Assembly (NCBI RefSeq): GCF_014641555.1
Contig: NZ_BMHY01000006.1
Span: forward strand, 229,455 to 293,454
Length of the DNA: 64,000 bases
From: Paenibacillus radicis (ex Gao et al. 2016)
GTDB taxonomy: Bacteria; Bacillota; Bacilli; Paenibacillales; Paenibacillaceae
Direction of reading: 5' to 3'
The notes under the pieces were generated by a model. It worked only from the letters and a program-made list of their open reading frames with translations. It was not told where the DNA came from and did no database searches. This document shows positions 52,259-61,562 of this stretch, in pieces. How positions within the stretch are numbered: the first letter of the stretch is position 1; the number at the start of each line of letters is the position of its first letter. The translations under genes and the position numbers were made by a program.

Positions 52259-53329
52259 ATGAGAAAATTTGTGATTTTAGGCGGCGGTTATGGAGGTCAG
52301 GCTATTGCAGCGGATTTGCTGGATAAGCAGCTCCCGCTTGACGTGGAAATTATTCTGATCGACCGTATGCCGCATCAGGGATTAAAAACCGAATATTATG
52401 CGCTTGCCGCTGGCACCGTATCTGATCTGGAATTGCGCGTAAAGTTTCCTCACGATCCAAGAATAACGACGAAATACGGTGAAGTAACTGGGCTCGATTT
52501 GGACGAAAAGATCGTCCATATTGAAGGACAAGATTCGATCGCTTATGAATGGCTGGTCATCGGACTTGGCTGCACGGACAACTATCACGGCATTGAAGGC
52601 GCCGAGCAGTTCTCCACGAGCATCCAGTCCTTCTCGGCGGCCAGACGCACTTATCAGCTGCTTAACGATGTGAAGCCTTACGGTCAAGTATCTATTATCG
52701 GCGGCGGTTTAAGCGGCGTTGAGGTAGCTGCCGAGCTTAGAGAAAGCCGCGCTGACCTGAACATCCGGATTATTGACCGCGGACCAAGTGTCCTGTCGGC
52801 TTTTCCCAATCAGCTTCAAAAGTTCGTAGCCGCATGGTTCAAAGAGCACCAAGTAGAGATGCGCAGTCACGTCTCTCTCTCACGTGTAGAGAATGGCGCT
52901 TTGTATGACCATAATGCCAACGAAACGATTCTAACGGACGTCACCGTCTGGACAGCGGGCATTCAACCTGTCGAGCTCGTTCAACGGCTGAACCTTCCGA
53001 AGGACAATCAAGGCCGTCTTATTATTAATGAATGGCATCAGCTGCCGGATCATACCGACGTCTTTATCGTCGGCGACTGCGCTTCTCTTCCGCTTTCTCC
53101 AAGCGGTCAGGCAGCCGGCGCACAAGGCAAGCAAATTGCGGAAGTGATGCATGCCGTATGGCAAGACAAAACGCCTCCTAAGCTTGGCAAACTCAAGCTC
53201 AAAGGCGTTCTCGGATCACTTGGCAAAAAAAGCGGATTTGGTCTTATGGGCGGTACGCCGCTCGTCGGCAAAATTCCGCGGCTCGTCAAAAGCGGCGTGC
53301 TCTGGAAGTCGAAACGGCATTTCGGGTAA
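52259..53329 (+). CDS. yutJ: NDH-2-like pyridine nucleotide-disulfide oxidoreductase (YutJ-like)
   Basis: 356-aa flavoprotein related to type II NADH dehydrogenases. FAD site ILGGGYGGQAIAADLL, NAD site IIGGGLSGVEVAAELRE and the C-terminal FAD block VFIVGDCASLPLSPSGQAAGAQGKQ are clear. It is shorter than Ndh and ends in a basic stretch. Physiological acceptor unknown; adjacency to mqnE hints at quinone, which is inference. Confidence 0.88.
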   Translation: MRKFVILGGGYGGQAIAADLLDKQLPLDVEIILIDRMPHQGLKTEYYALAAGTVSDLELRVKFPHDPRITTKYGEVTGLDLDEKIVHIEGQDSIAYEWLVIGLGCTDNYHGIEGAEQFSTSIQSFSAARRTYQLLNDVKPYGQVSIIGGGLSGVEVAAELRESRADLNIRIIDRGPSVLSAFPNQLQKFVAAWFKEHQVEMRSHVSLSRVENGALYDHNANETILTDVTVWTAGIQPVELVQRLNLPKDNQGRLIINEWHQLPDHTDVFIVGDCASLPLSPSGQAAGAQGKQIAEVMHAVWQDKTPPKLGKLKLKGVLGSLGKKSGFGLMGGTPLVGKIPRLVKSGVLWKSKRHFG

Positions 53330-53335
53330 TGCTAA

Positions 53336-53599
53336 TCAGGAGCGTCCCCCGCTCGTCTCTCGTTCGTTAGCGTGGCAGACCTGCTTCATCACTCGTTCCT
53401 TAAGCTGCGGCACATCTGCAGCCGAGACGATTAAGCAGTCGACAAGCGCGAACGGAAGCAAATAACATTCGCCGCAATTGCCGAGGCAGCCGTATTCAAT
53501 CACTTGAAGAGAGGTATCCTTCTCCAGCTCCTGCATGAAGGCCTCGGTGCCATCATGGTGCATATTGCCGGCGCAAAATTCGATTGTCGTCTTACTCAA
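53336..53599 (-). CDS. yuzB: DUF1450 protein (YuzB-like)
   Basis: 87-aa thioredoxin-like-fold protein. IEFCAGNMHHDG and VIEYGCLGNCGECYLLPFALV carry the conserved cysteines of the YuzB/DUF1450 family. Function unknown. It lies convergent to yutJ and divergent from yutI, the same grouping (yutM, yuzB, yutJ, yutI) I recall from Bacillus, which supports a shared role in Fe-S or redox metabolism. Confidence 0.85.
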   Translation of the reverse strand: MSKTTIEFCAGNMHHDGTEAFMQELEKDTSLQVIEYGCLGNCGECYLLPFALVDCLIVSAADVPQLKERVMKQVCHANERETSGGRS

Positions 53600-53685
53600 T
53601 TTTGCTCACCACGCCTTAAAGGTTTGATATCCATTTTCATTCGCTTCACTTTGTACTATAATAGGGGAGAAAGGAGATGATTGCA

Positions 53686-53931
53686 ATGAGTGAACAAGTA
53701 CAAGACACTATGTACGACGAAGTATTGGACGTACTCGATAAATTGCGTCCGTTTCTGCAACGTGACGGAGGCGACGTTGAACTCGTGGATGTGGAGGACG
53801 GCATCGTCAAACTCCGCTTGATGGGTGCTTGCGGCAGCTGCCCAAGTTCAACGATCACACTGAAAGCCGGTATCGAACGGGCACTGCTCGAAGAGGTAGA
53901 AGGCGTTCAAGAAGTCGTTCAAGTATTCTAA
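53686..53931 (+). CDS. yutI: NifU C-terminal-domain Fe-S scaffold (YutI-like)
   Basis: 81-aa Nfu-type protein that assembles and transfers 4Fe-4S clusters. [35 protein letters not shown] contains the cluster-binding CxxC. AAAGGAG lies 9 nt before the chosen ATG and abuts a discarded one. The last 77 bp overlap the end of the convergent XRE gene. Confidence 0.92.
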   Translation: MSEQVQDTMYDEVLDVLDKLRPFLQRDGGDVELVDVEDGIVKLRLMGACGSCPSSTITLKAGIERALLEEVEGVQEVVQVF

Positions 53932-54757
53932 TGAAAATGGCGGAGCAGGGATTATCCCTGCGCCGCCATTTTTTAATCAACCAGCTTTTTTTGATTTTTC
54001 TCCAGAAGCCCGCATTCCTCCGGTTCACATACTTCTCATTGTTGATCAGCAGATCATAGGTGGTCCACAGCGTAACTGTGCGGATGAATAAATAGGCGCC
54101 CATAGCAATTAACACGACGCAAATCGGATAATAAGGCACCAGTGCACCCTGAGCGATCCCTTCTTTCTCCAGTACAAAAGCCATTCCGCCTATCGCAACC
54201 ATAGCAGCACCAACAATAATTACAGCTGCGTACTTTCTTTTCAACCGATTCATACGGTCCGTCAATTGCTTCACATATCCCTGATCCAGCAATAGAGGTT
54301 CTTTTTCCAGCACATGGTACCGCTGCTCATCTCCCAATATGGCGGACATGAAGACAACGACACCCGCCGCCCCCAGCAATAGAATAAGGATCGAATAGAC
54401 AATTGGTTCTTCACGGAAGATCAAATATGGCAAGCTGGCCAGGATAAGCAGCCCCATGCCTGCCGCAATTCGATTGGATATTTTCTGCTGATAGCTCATA
54501 AACCCTTCCGCCATCTCTTGGCTGACATAATAGCCGCGTTCTTCACGCCCGCTATTCTCCTCAGTCTCCTTCAGCAAATAATCGATGGAGACTTCGAACA
54601 AATTGCCGATCATAAGCAGCTTTTCAGTTTCGGGGAACCCTTGACCATTTTCCCACTTGCTGACTGCCTGTCTGGTCGTGCTCAGCTTTTCAGCCAGCGC
54701 TTCCTGAGAATAGCCTTTTTCTTTTCTTAACCGAAACAATTTCTCGCTAAATGCCAT
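53855..54757 (-). CDS. XRE-family regulator with membrane domain
   Basis: 300-aa protein with an N-terminal Cro/CI-type HTH ([38 protein letters not shown], residues 10-47) and four transmembrane helices in the C-terminal two thirds. Such membrane-bound XRE proteins are common in Bacillota, with poorly known targets. The last 26 or so residues ([24 protein letters not shown]) are encoded antisense to yutI, and the yutI terminator lies inside the gene. The natural end may have been lost. Confidence 0.85.
   Translation of the reverse strand: MAFSEKLFRLRKEKGYSQEALAEKLSTTRQAVSKWENGQGFPETEKLLMIGNLFEVSIDYLLKETEENSGREERGYYVSQEMAEGFMSYQQKISNRIAAGMGLLILASLPYLIFREEPIVYSILILLLGAAGVVVFMSAILGDEQRYHVLEKEPLLLDQGYVKQLTDRMNRLKRKYAAVIIVGAAMVAIGGMAFVLEKEGIAQGALVPYYPICVVLIAMGAYLFIRTVTLWTTYDLLINNEKYVNRRNAGFWRKIKKSWLIKKWRRRDNPCSAIFIRILERLLERLLPLRAVPVRYRLSV
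53935..53974 (+). terminator. Terminator of yutI, inside the convergent XRE gene
   Basis: AATGGCGG-A-GCAGGGAT/ATCCCTGC-G-CCGCCATT followed by TTTTT. Confidence 0.88.
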
Positions 54758-55004
54758 ATGCTTGCTCTCCTTTGCTTTTTGTTACCTGAATTATAGAAAA
54801 ACAAAGGGGCGGCTGCTATATCATTCAGGTTGCGTTTGCGCCATTTGCGGTTGCAAATGCGTAACTTCGGGCATTTTTCTGTTCATTCAGCTTCTAAAAC
54901 AGCTTTGCTTACACTTTTGCACAACGGTCTGGTCAGTACTTCCAGTTTACCAGAATACCACTTCTTTTTACTGTTGTACGGAAAATAGCCCAAGATATTG
55001 CCTA

Positions 55005-55035
55005 TAAAAAAAGGAATGCCCCTCGGGCACTCCTT
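55005..55035 (-). terminator. Terminator of the SDR gene
   Basis: AAGGAATGCCC/GGGCACTCCTT-type stem followed on the minus strand by T7. The remainder of 54758-55051 shows only a loose direct repeat (GTTGCGTTTGCG/GTTGCAAATGCG, 54829 and 54850). Confidence 0.85.
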
Positions 55036-55051
55036 CTTGTCTATCATCCAT

Positions 55052-55828
55052 TCAAGACAAAATATTGTTGCGGATCGGATCAAAGCCGCCCGTCACATTC
55101 ATAATATTGCCGGTTAAAAAATCCGATTGCGGGTGACAGAGAAAGCTGATGACACGAGCTACATCCTCGCCCGTACCAGGACGGCCGACCGGCGACTCGC
55201 AATCCCGCTCGCCCGCCACCTCCCAGATGGAACGCTCTTTATTCGCTCCCTTGATGTCGCCTGGCCCGACCATATTGACTGTAATGCCATATGGCGCCTC
55301 CTCGACAGCGAGCGTTTTCGTGAAAGAGACGAGTCCGGTCTTCGCAGCGGCGTAGACGGCCCTGTGCGGCCATGCCCGGGCTTCACCTGCGTGGCCGAAG
55401 CCCAGATGGATCACACGGCCCCAGCCCTTCTGCCGCATTCCTGGGAGCAAGTGATGATCCAGTAGCATAGTACCAAGAAGATTGCCGTTCATCAATCGGA
55501 TGATCGTCTGCTGATCATAATCGGCAAACAATATCCGTTCGCGGATAAAAGGGCCAGCATTGTTGACTAGAATATCGATGCCGCCATTCCACGCCTCCGC
55601 TTCGACAGCAAGCTTTTCCGCTCCCTCTGCGGTTGCAATATCGGCCTGAATGATGGTTGCCCTAACCTTCAGTTCTTCAATTTCCTTCTTCGTCTGCAGC
55701 GCCTCATCCTCGCTGTCTACGTAATTCAGTACGATGTGGCAGCCCAGCTCAGCGAGCTGCAGCGCCGTTCGTTTGCCAAGTCCCTTTGCGCTTCCTGTAA
55801 CCAGTGCCGTCCGGCCATTCAGCACCAC
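55052..55828 (-). CDS. Short-chain dehydrogenase/reductase
   Basis: 258-aa classical SDR. NAD(P)-binding ALVTGSAKGLGKRTA, the NNAG motif in DILVNNAGPF, the catalytic Tyr-Lys in AVYAAAKTGLVSF and the C-terminal LTGNIMNVTGGFDP resemble FabG-type oxoacyl reductases. The usual catalytic Ser position reads IHLGFGHAG, so Ser appears replaced by Gly/Phe, which questions activity. GTG start with AGGGGGG 7 nt upstream; the 60-codon extension antisense-free but inside the previous gene was discarded. Confidence 0.85.
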   Translation of the reverse strand: MVLNGRTALVTGSAKGLGKRTALQLAELGCHIVLNYVDSEDEALQTKKEIEELKVRATIIQADIATAEGAEKLAVEAEAWNGGIDILVNNAGPFIRERILFADYDQQTIIRLMNGNLLGTMLLDHHLLPGMRQKGWGRVIHLGFGHAGEARAWPHRAVYAAAKTGLVSFTKTLAVEEAPYGITVNMVGPGDIKGANKERSIWEVAGERDCESPVGRPGTGEDVARVISFLCHPQSDFLTGNIMNVTGGFDPIRNNILS

Positions 55829-55847
55829 GAGTATTCCCCCCTCGCAA

Positions 55848-56561
55848 TTAACCTTGCTTGGTTCGCAGCTTGTCGCAAGCATACTGGAATGTGAGCCGGA
55901 GAGACTCCGTAACCAGCTCCAATCCTTGCGCCAGATCCGCCGATTGCGAAGCGATGTTTTCCAATTGCACCTCTTCGCCGTACTCTTTGTGGCTTTGCGC
56001 CAGGTCATCCTGCATTTCTGAATTCATATAATGAATTTCTACGTTGCGTCTTTTGCGCAATCGGCCCGTGGACTCCTTGAACTTCTCCTTCACATCATTC
56101 AGCTTCCAAGTCAGATTTGGATGCGCATTTTTCTCCCGCATATTACGCAATACCGTAAAGTAAGAAAAATGCGGCTTGATCTTCTCTGTCTTCATCTCCA
56201 GGAAATCGTTCAGAAAAATACTCAATTTGTCCATTAAAGAGAACACCCGGATAAACGCGTTTTTGTCAAAATAGACGTAACGGCGGTAATCCAGCAGCTC
56301 CTCGGCCGACATATCGCTTACGGTATTGGCTTTAATCCGTCCGCGGAATGCATGAGCCGCATAGCAGCTCTGCTCCAACTCGTTCAGAGAAGCAATTAAG
56401 CCTTTGGTCCATATTTCATACGTTCGAAGTTTGTGATCAGTATCTTTGCCTGCCTCCACCCTGCTTTGCAGCATGGAAATGAAGTTTTCCATGAGGTTGA
56501 TGGCATTTGCCAAAGAGCCCTCGGCTTTCCGTTCAGACTCGCCAAACATGAATCGCAGCAT
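55848..56561 (-). CDS. Cthe_2314-like HEPN-domain protein
   Basis: Mostly helical protein of about 237 aa. RVFSLMDKLSIFLNDFLEMK and FTVLRNMREKNAHPNLTWKL, then RRNVEIHYMNSEM with an RX4H motif, fit the Cthe_2314-type HEPN family. HEPN domains are frequently RNases, but this subfamily has no confirmed role. No toxin-antitoxin partner is adjacent. Start chosen with AGAAGGG upstream. Confidence 0.75.
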   Translation of the reverse strand: MLRFMFGESERKAEGSLANAINLMENFISMLQSRVEAGKDTDHKLRTYEIWTKGLIASLNELEQSCYAAHAFRGRIKANTVSDMSAEELLDYRRYVYFDKNAFIRVFSLMDKLSIFLNDFLEMKTEKIKPHFSYFTVLRNMREKNAHPNLTWKLNDVKEKFKESTGRLRKRRNVEIHYMNSEMQDDLAQSHKEYGEEVQLENIASQSADLAQGLELVTESLRLTFQYACDKLRTKQG

Positions 56562-56594
56562 ACGGATCAGCACCCTTCTCTATTAGCCATTTCG

Positions 56595-58361
56595 TTATTT
56601 GTTGAAGTATTCCTTCCAGCGATTGTCAACGAGCGAAGAAATATCTTCACGCGGGAACAATTCGTCTGGATATCCCGGCTTCATACGCGCATCAATGACA
56701 ATCGGCAGCTTGTAGCCAAAGTGGTGACGGCGAACTTCCGCATAGGCGAAAATATCGTCAGCCGGGTTGAAGCGCGTGAATACCGTCCATAGGAACGGAG
56801 TCTGTGCATGAGCAATTTCGGCGTCATCAGCCAAAATAATGAGCGGCCATTCTGTACCGCGCTGCGACAGACGCTCCAATAAACGTTCCGCCAGCTTCGG
56901 TTCAGCTTCATAAGAAGCACCCGATACAACGAGACATCCGCGGCAATAGACTTGGGCGTTCGTAATTTCTTCAATTGCCCCTTCTTCATAAATAGCAGGC
57001 AGCTTGCGAACCGGCTCGCCAACGCCAAGCATAACGGCCTTGGAGCCATGATTCAGCTTGCCGCTCGTATAATCAAGCGTATCATGCGACGTCTCATCAA
57101 AGACGAACAGATCGGAATGCGGCTGGAACCGCTCCAGAACCGTCTCCAGCAATACATCGAATTTGGATAGATCGATTGGCTGATCGGTCAGCATCAGGAA
57201 TTTCGTCAGCGTAAGCTGGCCTTGGCCCAAAATGCTGAACGCCGTCGACAACGCTTCGCGGGAATAGGATTCCCTTACGACAGCAGCTGCAAGCGCATGA
57301 ACGCCAGCTTCAGCGTATGCCCACAGCTCTTTAACACCCGGCATTACCATATTGAAAGCCGGCGAAAGCAAACGCTGCAAATATTCGCCCAAGTAGTAAT
57401 CCTCTTGACGCGGCTTGCCGACAATCGTCGCCGGATAGATCGCGTCCTTCCGATGCCATACATGATCAACTTCAAACACCGGAAAATCATGCGTCAACGA
57501 ATAGTAGCCGAAATGATCGCCAAATGGTCCTTCCGGACGGCGAAGATGAGGCGGCACTTTACCGCTGATGACGAATTCCGCTTCGGACGGAATGCGATGT
57601 CCGCCTTGCGGATTTTGCACGACAGGAAGTTTGTCTCCCAGTATCAGCGATGCCATCAACAGCTCCGGCAGATGCTCTGGAAGCGGTGCAATCGCGGAAG
57701 CGATCAAAGCGGGAGGACCGCCTAGGAACACAGATACCGGCAGCGCTTCGTTGCGTTGCTCAGCTTCGTAGTAGTGGAAGCCTCCGCCTTTATGTATTTG
57801 CCAATGCATGCCCGTTGTTGAATCGTCGAAGATTTGCATCCGGTACATGCCCAAATTATGCTTTTTACGGGCTTGCAAGCTTTCCGTGTAGACGAGCGGA
57901 AGCGTAACGAACGGTCCACCGTCTTCCTGCCAGCTCGTCAGCCTAGGCAATCCCGCAAGCGGACGTTCCTTCCGAAGCGTCTGCAGAATCGGTGCATTGG
58001 CTGGAGGCGTTTCTTTCATTCCTACCTTCAGCATGTCCCAAATCAAGTTCTTTTCTCCCCAAATCGCCTTCAGTGTTGGAGGCATAATCCGGTCCGTAGC
58101 GCCGATAATTTGTTTCATTAGCGCTTCCGGACGAGGGCCAAAAGCCAAATCCACTCTGCGGCTCGTGCCAAAAAGATTGGTCACGACAGGAAAAGAGCTG
58201 CCCTTCACATTCGTGAACAGCAGCGCCGGTCCTTCCGATTCGATAACGCGACGATGAATTTCAGCCAACTCCAAATAAGGATCGACCGGTGCATCGATAA
58301 TGGCCAAATCATTGTCTTTTTTCAATACCTCAATAAATTCACGCAAATTGTTAAAAATCAA
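56595..58361 (-). CDS. mqnL: UbiD-family decarboxylase, probable menaquinone pathway enzyme
   Basis: 588-aa prenylated-FMN-dependent decarboxylase. NNLREFIEVLKKDNDLAII, ALLFTNVKGSSFPVVTNLFG, GMYRMQIFDDSTTGMHWQ, RPEGPFGDHFGYYSLTHDFPVF and the late VIDARMKPG region are UbiD hallmarks. Because mqnE is nearby and no classical men genes are seen, it is most likely the futalosine-pathway decarboxylase MqnL. It starts with TTG overlapping the ctaA stop as TTGA. Confidence 0.85.
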   Translation of the reverse strand: MIFNNLREFIEVLKKDNDLAIIDAPVDPYLELAEIHRRVIESEGPALLFTNVKGSSFPVVTNLFGTSRRVDLAFGPRPEALMKQIIGATDRIMPPTLKAIWGEKNLIWDMLKVGMKETPPANAPILQTLRKERPLAGLPRLTSWQEDGGPFVTLPLVYTESLQARKKHNLGMYRMQIFDDSTTGMHWQIHKGGGFHYYEAEQRNEALPVSVFLGGPPALIASAIAPLPEHLPELLMASLILGDKLPVVQNPQGGHRIPSEAEFVISGKVPPHLRRPEGPFGDHFGYYSLTHDFPVFEVDHVWHRKDAIYPATIVGKPRQEDYYLGEYLQRLLSPAFNMVMPGVKELWAYAEAGVHALAAAVVRESYSREALSTAFSILGQGQLTLTKFLMLTDQPIDLSKFDVLLETVLERFQPHSDLFVFDETSHDTLDYTSGKLNHGSKAVMLGVGEPVRKLPAIYEEGAIEEITNAQVYCRGCLVVSGASYEAEPKLAERLLERLSQRGTEWPLIILADDAEIAHAQTPFLWTVFTRFNPADDIFAYAEVRRHHFGYKLPIVIDARMKPGYPDELFPREDISSLVDNRWKEYFNK

Positions 58362-59290
58362 CCGTTATCCGTCCTCTCCTGCAACCGCCTGGAACGTATC
58401 AGCATATCGATTAAAATGCCGAACAAACCGGTAATTATTAAGTTATGAAGCAAGCTTGTAAAAATAAACCAGTTGTCATTCGTAAGTGTAGCTGTCAGCA
58501 ATGCGCCGCTCAGTACTTGGCAAACGACCAGCAGCACGGTCCAGCCGGCAGGAATCAACAGTCCCGCTTTACCATTCGTCACCCGGCGGATATGCGTATA
58601 CAGTCCAAGAATCGAAAGACCAAGCAGCATACCGGCAACCCGGTGGATAAAGACGATCGTTGTCGCGCCTTCGAAATCAGGAATAACCTGACCGTTGCAA
58701 AGCGGCCAGCCAATACATCCGCCTGCCGATTCGGTATGGCGAATAAATGCCCCCAGATAAACAACTACATAACAAAAGACAGTTACGGCAAGCACTCTTG
58801 GAAACACGGACCGCGGAACCGTAAAGACCGCTTGGCGTCCGTTCTTGACTCGATAAGACCATACAACGAGCAAGAGCGTAGCTGCAAATGCAAGCAGCGA
58901 GATTCCAAAATGAATGGCCATGATTGGCGGAGATTGCGGCCATAGTACGGCAGCAGCGCCCATTAATGCCTGTACAATTGTGAAAAGCAATGCGCCTCCC
59001 GCATAATAAAGCGGCTCCTTGAAGTCGACTTTATTGGAGCGGAACAGCCGGTAAGTGGCGAGGAAGGCGGCCAATACAAGCAAGCCCTCGAAGCCTGTAA
59101 TCAGACGGTGCGAATACTCAATTAATGATTCCAGCGTATAAGAAGGAATAAATTTGCCGTTACAGAGCGGCCAGTCATCACCACAGCCCCGCCCCGATCC
59201 GGTGTTCGTGACTAACGCTCCGGCAAGCAGTACAAGAAGCATTCCGATGCACGATGCGATAGCAAGCGTGCGAAAACGGCCGGTTACCAT
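58358..59290 (-). CDS. ctaA: Heme A synthase CtaA
   Basis: Converts heme O to heme A for cytochrome oxidase. About eight transmembrane helices. The first extracytoplasmic loop has the Cys pair C36/C43 (GRGCGDDWPLCNGKFIP), E58 and heme-ligand H61 in IEYSHRLITG. The second half repeats the pattern (GGCIGWPLCNGQVIPD, IHRVAG). AAGGTGA lies 7 nt before the chosen ATG; a 30-codon upstream extension was discarded. Translationally coupled to mqnL. Confidence 0.94.
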   Translation of the reverse strand: MVTGRFRTLAIASCIGMLLVLLAGALVTNTGSGRGCGDDWPLCNGKFIPSYTLESLIEYSHRLITGFEGLLVLAAFLATYRLFRSNKVDFKEPLYYAGGALLFTIVQALMGAAAVLWPQSPPIMAIHFGISLLAFAATLLLVVWSYRVKNGRQAVFTVPRSVFPRVLAVTVFCYVVVYLGAFIRHTESAGGCIGWPLCNGQVIPDFEGATTIVFIHRVAGMLLGLSILGLYTHIRRVTNGKAGLLIPAGWTVLLVVCQVLSGALLTATLTNDNWFIFTSLLHNLIITGLFGILIDMLIRSRRLQERTDNG

Positions 59291-59449
59291 AATAAAATCA
59301 CCTTTTTTCGGGTTTTCTTTACACCTCACATTATATCGGTAACAATCGGCAAAAGCCATGTTGAAAATGTGACGATTCACAAGGAGAAGTGAAGATAAGC
59401 GTTATTTTTTCTCCTGCGGCATACCCTTATGCTTGTCTCCAGACGATAA

Positions 59450-59477
59450 AAAAATCCGTGCATCGCTGCACGGATTT
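59450..59477 (-). terminator. Terminator of the thioredoxin-like gene
   Basis: AAATCCGTGCA/TGCACGGATTT followed on the minus strand by T7. Confidence 0.9.
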
Positions 59478-59484
59478 GCTTGCA

Positions 59485-59832
59485 TTACGCCTTTGGCAGT
59501 GACTCCGCAACTTGTACGGCACGATCGAGAAATTGTTCAATTTCTTCCCGTGTTTTACGCAGCTTGCTTACGAAACGGATAAGCTCCTGCCCGCCGCGGA
59601 AAGCGACAAAGCTTGGTATGCCAAGTATGTTCAGCTCGGAGCAAATATCCGGCAGCTCGTCGCGGTCTACCTCGAAGAACGAGATCTTGCCTTTGTACTT
59701 CTCCTCCAGGTCGGGCATAAACGGCTCGATGTAATGACAATCCGGACACCAAGTCGTTTTGAATACCGCTACTGTAACCGCGTCGCTTTGGACGGCTTCG
59801 CGGAACCCTGTTTCCGTACTTAATTTATTCAT
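59485..59832 (-). CDS. Thioredoxin-family protein
   Basis: 115-aa thioredoxin fold with active site WCPDC (C29, C32), VDRDELPDICSELNILGIPSFVAF including the cis-Pro. The CPDC dipeptide differs from classical thioredoxin CGPC, implying a different redox potential; it resembles YdbP-like proteins. No signal peptide, so cytoplasmic. AAGGAGG precedes the ATG. Confidence 0.9.
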   Translation of the reverse strand: MNKLSTETGFREAVQSDAVTVAVFKTTWCPDCHYIEPFMPDLEEKYKGKISFFEVDRDELPDICSELNILGIPSFVAFRGGQELIRFVSKLRKTREEIEQFLDRAVQVAESLPKA

Positions 59833-59853
59833 AAGCTTGCAACCTCCTTGATG

Positions 59854-61440
59854 TTAGCCAACTTCACGCTCAAGTACGAATACTTGCCCGTCTCCATAGG
59901 ATTCCCAGTGGATTTTGGCATTTACCGCTGTAGAGAAGCTGCGGGCCGGCACGTAAAGCGTACCGTTGACTACCGTAGCCGGGAATGGCATTTTAACATT
60001 TTTCCCATTTACGTTCAAGATATCGCTGCCTTCTTTAAACGCAAGCGTTGTGTTCGTCGCTTTATCAACTACTTTCACTTGCTTTGTCTTGGAATCATAG
60101 CTTACGACTCCGCCCAATTGCTCAGCGACATCGCGAAGTGGAATAATCGTTACATATTGCGGGGTAACGATTGCCGGACGATAATCATAGTCGGAATAGA
60201 TTTGTACAGATTGATGACCTAACTGCAGCTTGTTTTTAAGCAAATCATAAACGACCGATTTATTGTCGAATAATTGAAGCGTCTCATATGCTTGCAGATC
60301 AAACAATTGGTCGCCGGTAATCGCCCCCGCAGGAATAACTACCTCATCTGATTTCACCGTACCGTTAACATTCCATTGCTCGCTCACTGTACGAAGCACG
60401 ATGCCTTGGATCGGATACAGCAGATCGTCCGAAGGTTTAAAGGTTGCTTCTACAATTTGCTTGCGAATATCCAGCTTGCTGTCGACGAACAATTCCGCCT
60501 TCACCGAGCTCTCTTTATTGAAGATTGTATCCAGCGTTTCTTTATCTTCCTTCTCGAATGCTTTCAGTTCCTCTTGCAGGCTAAGGAGCAGACCTGTAAT
60601 TTCTTTGACCGCTTCCTTAATTGTTTCTGCCTTCGTTGCCGCATCAAGGTTTACATCCTCGAACGGATTCACTTCGCCAAGCGCAGCCCATACGTCCTTA
60701 TTTTCCGACAGTACCGTAACGATAGTTGTCACGAATGTCTCCAAACCTTGTTTATCAGCAGCAAGCGCATCTACATACGATTTGACCCAAGCCCAGATCG
60801 CTTGACCGTCAAGTTCAGCTTTCACATGAACAAGGGAAGTCGATACACCATTAATAGGCTCGTTAACAGTCTCAACAGACAGCTTCTGCGGATTCGGCAA
60901 GTTGTTGATCAAGAAATCCCCTGCACTGTCGATCAATTTGTGACCCAGTTCAGTAATCGATGCTTGGACCTCGGCCGAAGGAGCCGCTGCCGCATCAACC
61001 GGCAAGCCTGTCAGCTCTGCAAGTCCCGCTTCTGTAAGATCGATTGCAATCGGCGCTTTCGCTCCTTCGATCTCAAGCAGCAGCGCTTTAGGCGACATTT
61101 TAACGGAGAAGCCTACACTTGCTTTCTCGCCCAGGATGAGCTTTCCTTTGTAGGAAGCATTCGATGCATCCTGTACTTTAACATCGTCCAGCTGAACTTT
61201 CAGTTTCGAGAATAATTGAATAAGTGCCAATTCTTCTTGGGGCAGCCCTTCATAAGCCTCTTCGTTAACGAGCAAATTCAGCTCTAAAGTCTGCTTGCCC
61301 TCCATCGAAGTTACCTTCAGCGTGTTCTTCAACACATTGTTCAGATTAACGCCATTCACCGCTTGGCAGCCAGCGGCAATAACAAGAACGAGAGCAAGCA
61401 TCAGCGCTAGCCCTGTTCTCCATGTAAGAAATCTTTTCAA
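59854..61440 (-). CDS. Stalk-domain (copper amine oxidase N-terminal-like) lipoprotein
   Basis: 528-aa exported lipoprotein: signal GLALMLALVLVIAAGC with lipidation at the Cys. A long helical, DUF-like region follows, and a C-terminal stalk domain (ATPQYVTIIPLRDVAEQLGGVV then NGTLYVPARSFSTAVNAKIHW, about residues 430-520). Such domains are abundant in Paenibacillus and are thought to mediate wall or protein contacts; there is no catalytic site. Precedes the thioredoxin gene by 21 bp. Confidence 0.82.
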   Translation of the reverse strand: MKRFLTWRTGLALMLALVLVIAAGCQAVNGVNLNNVLKNTLKVTSMEGKQTLELNLLVNEEAYEGLPQEELALIQLFSKLKVQLDDVKVQDASNASYKGKLILGEKASVGFSVKMSPKALLLEIEGAKAPIAIDLTEAGLAELTGLPVDAAAAPSAEVQASITELGHKLIDSAGDFLINNLPNPQKLSVETVNEPINGVSTSLVHVKAELDGQAIWAWVKSYVDALAADKQGLETFVTTIVTVLSENKDVWAALGEVNPFEDVNLDAATKAETIKEAVKEITGLLLSLQEELKAFEKEDKETLDTIFNKESSVKAELFVDSKLDIRKQIVEATFKPSDDLLYPIQGIVLRTVSEQWNVNGTVKSDEVVIPAGAITGDQLFDLQAYETLQLFDNKSVVYDLLKNKLQLGHQSVQIYSDYDYRPAIVTPQYVTIIPLRDVAEQLGGVVSYDSKTKQVKVVDKATNTTLAFKEGSDILNVNGKNVKMPFPATVVNGTLYVPARSFSTAVNAKIHWESYGDGQVFVLEREVG

Positions 61441-61562
61441 AATAATAGTCCCCTCTCTCGCACAAAGATAATGATAAAAAAAGAACGAGCATTAAATAAT
61501 TGTACAATGAGATGAATAGGTTGTAAATGTATGGAAAACGTCGATTTTCCACTATTTTAGTC

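Noticed and set aside
54829..54865. Operator palindrome upstream of the XRE gene
   Set aside because: Arms match only with a gap; a loose direct repeat is all that can be supported.
55848..56573. Toxin-antitoxin or defence module around the HEPN protein
   Set aside because: No MNT or antitoxin partner; neighbours are metabolic genes.
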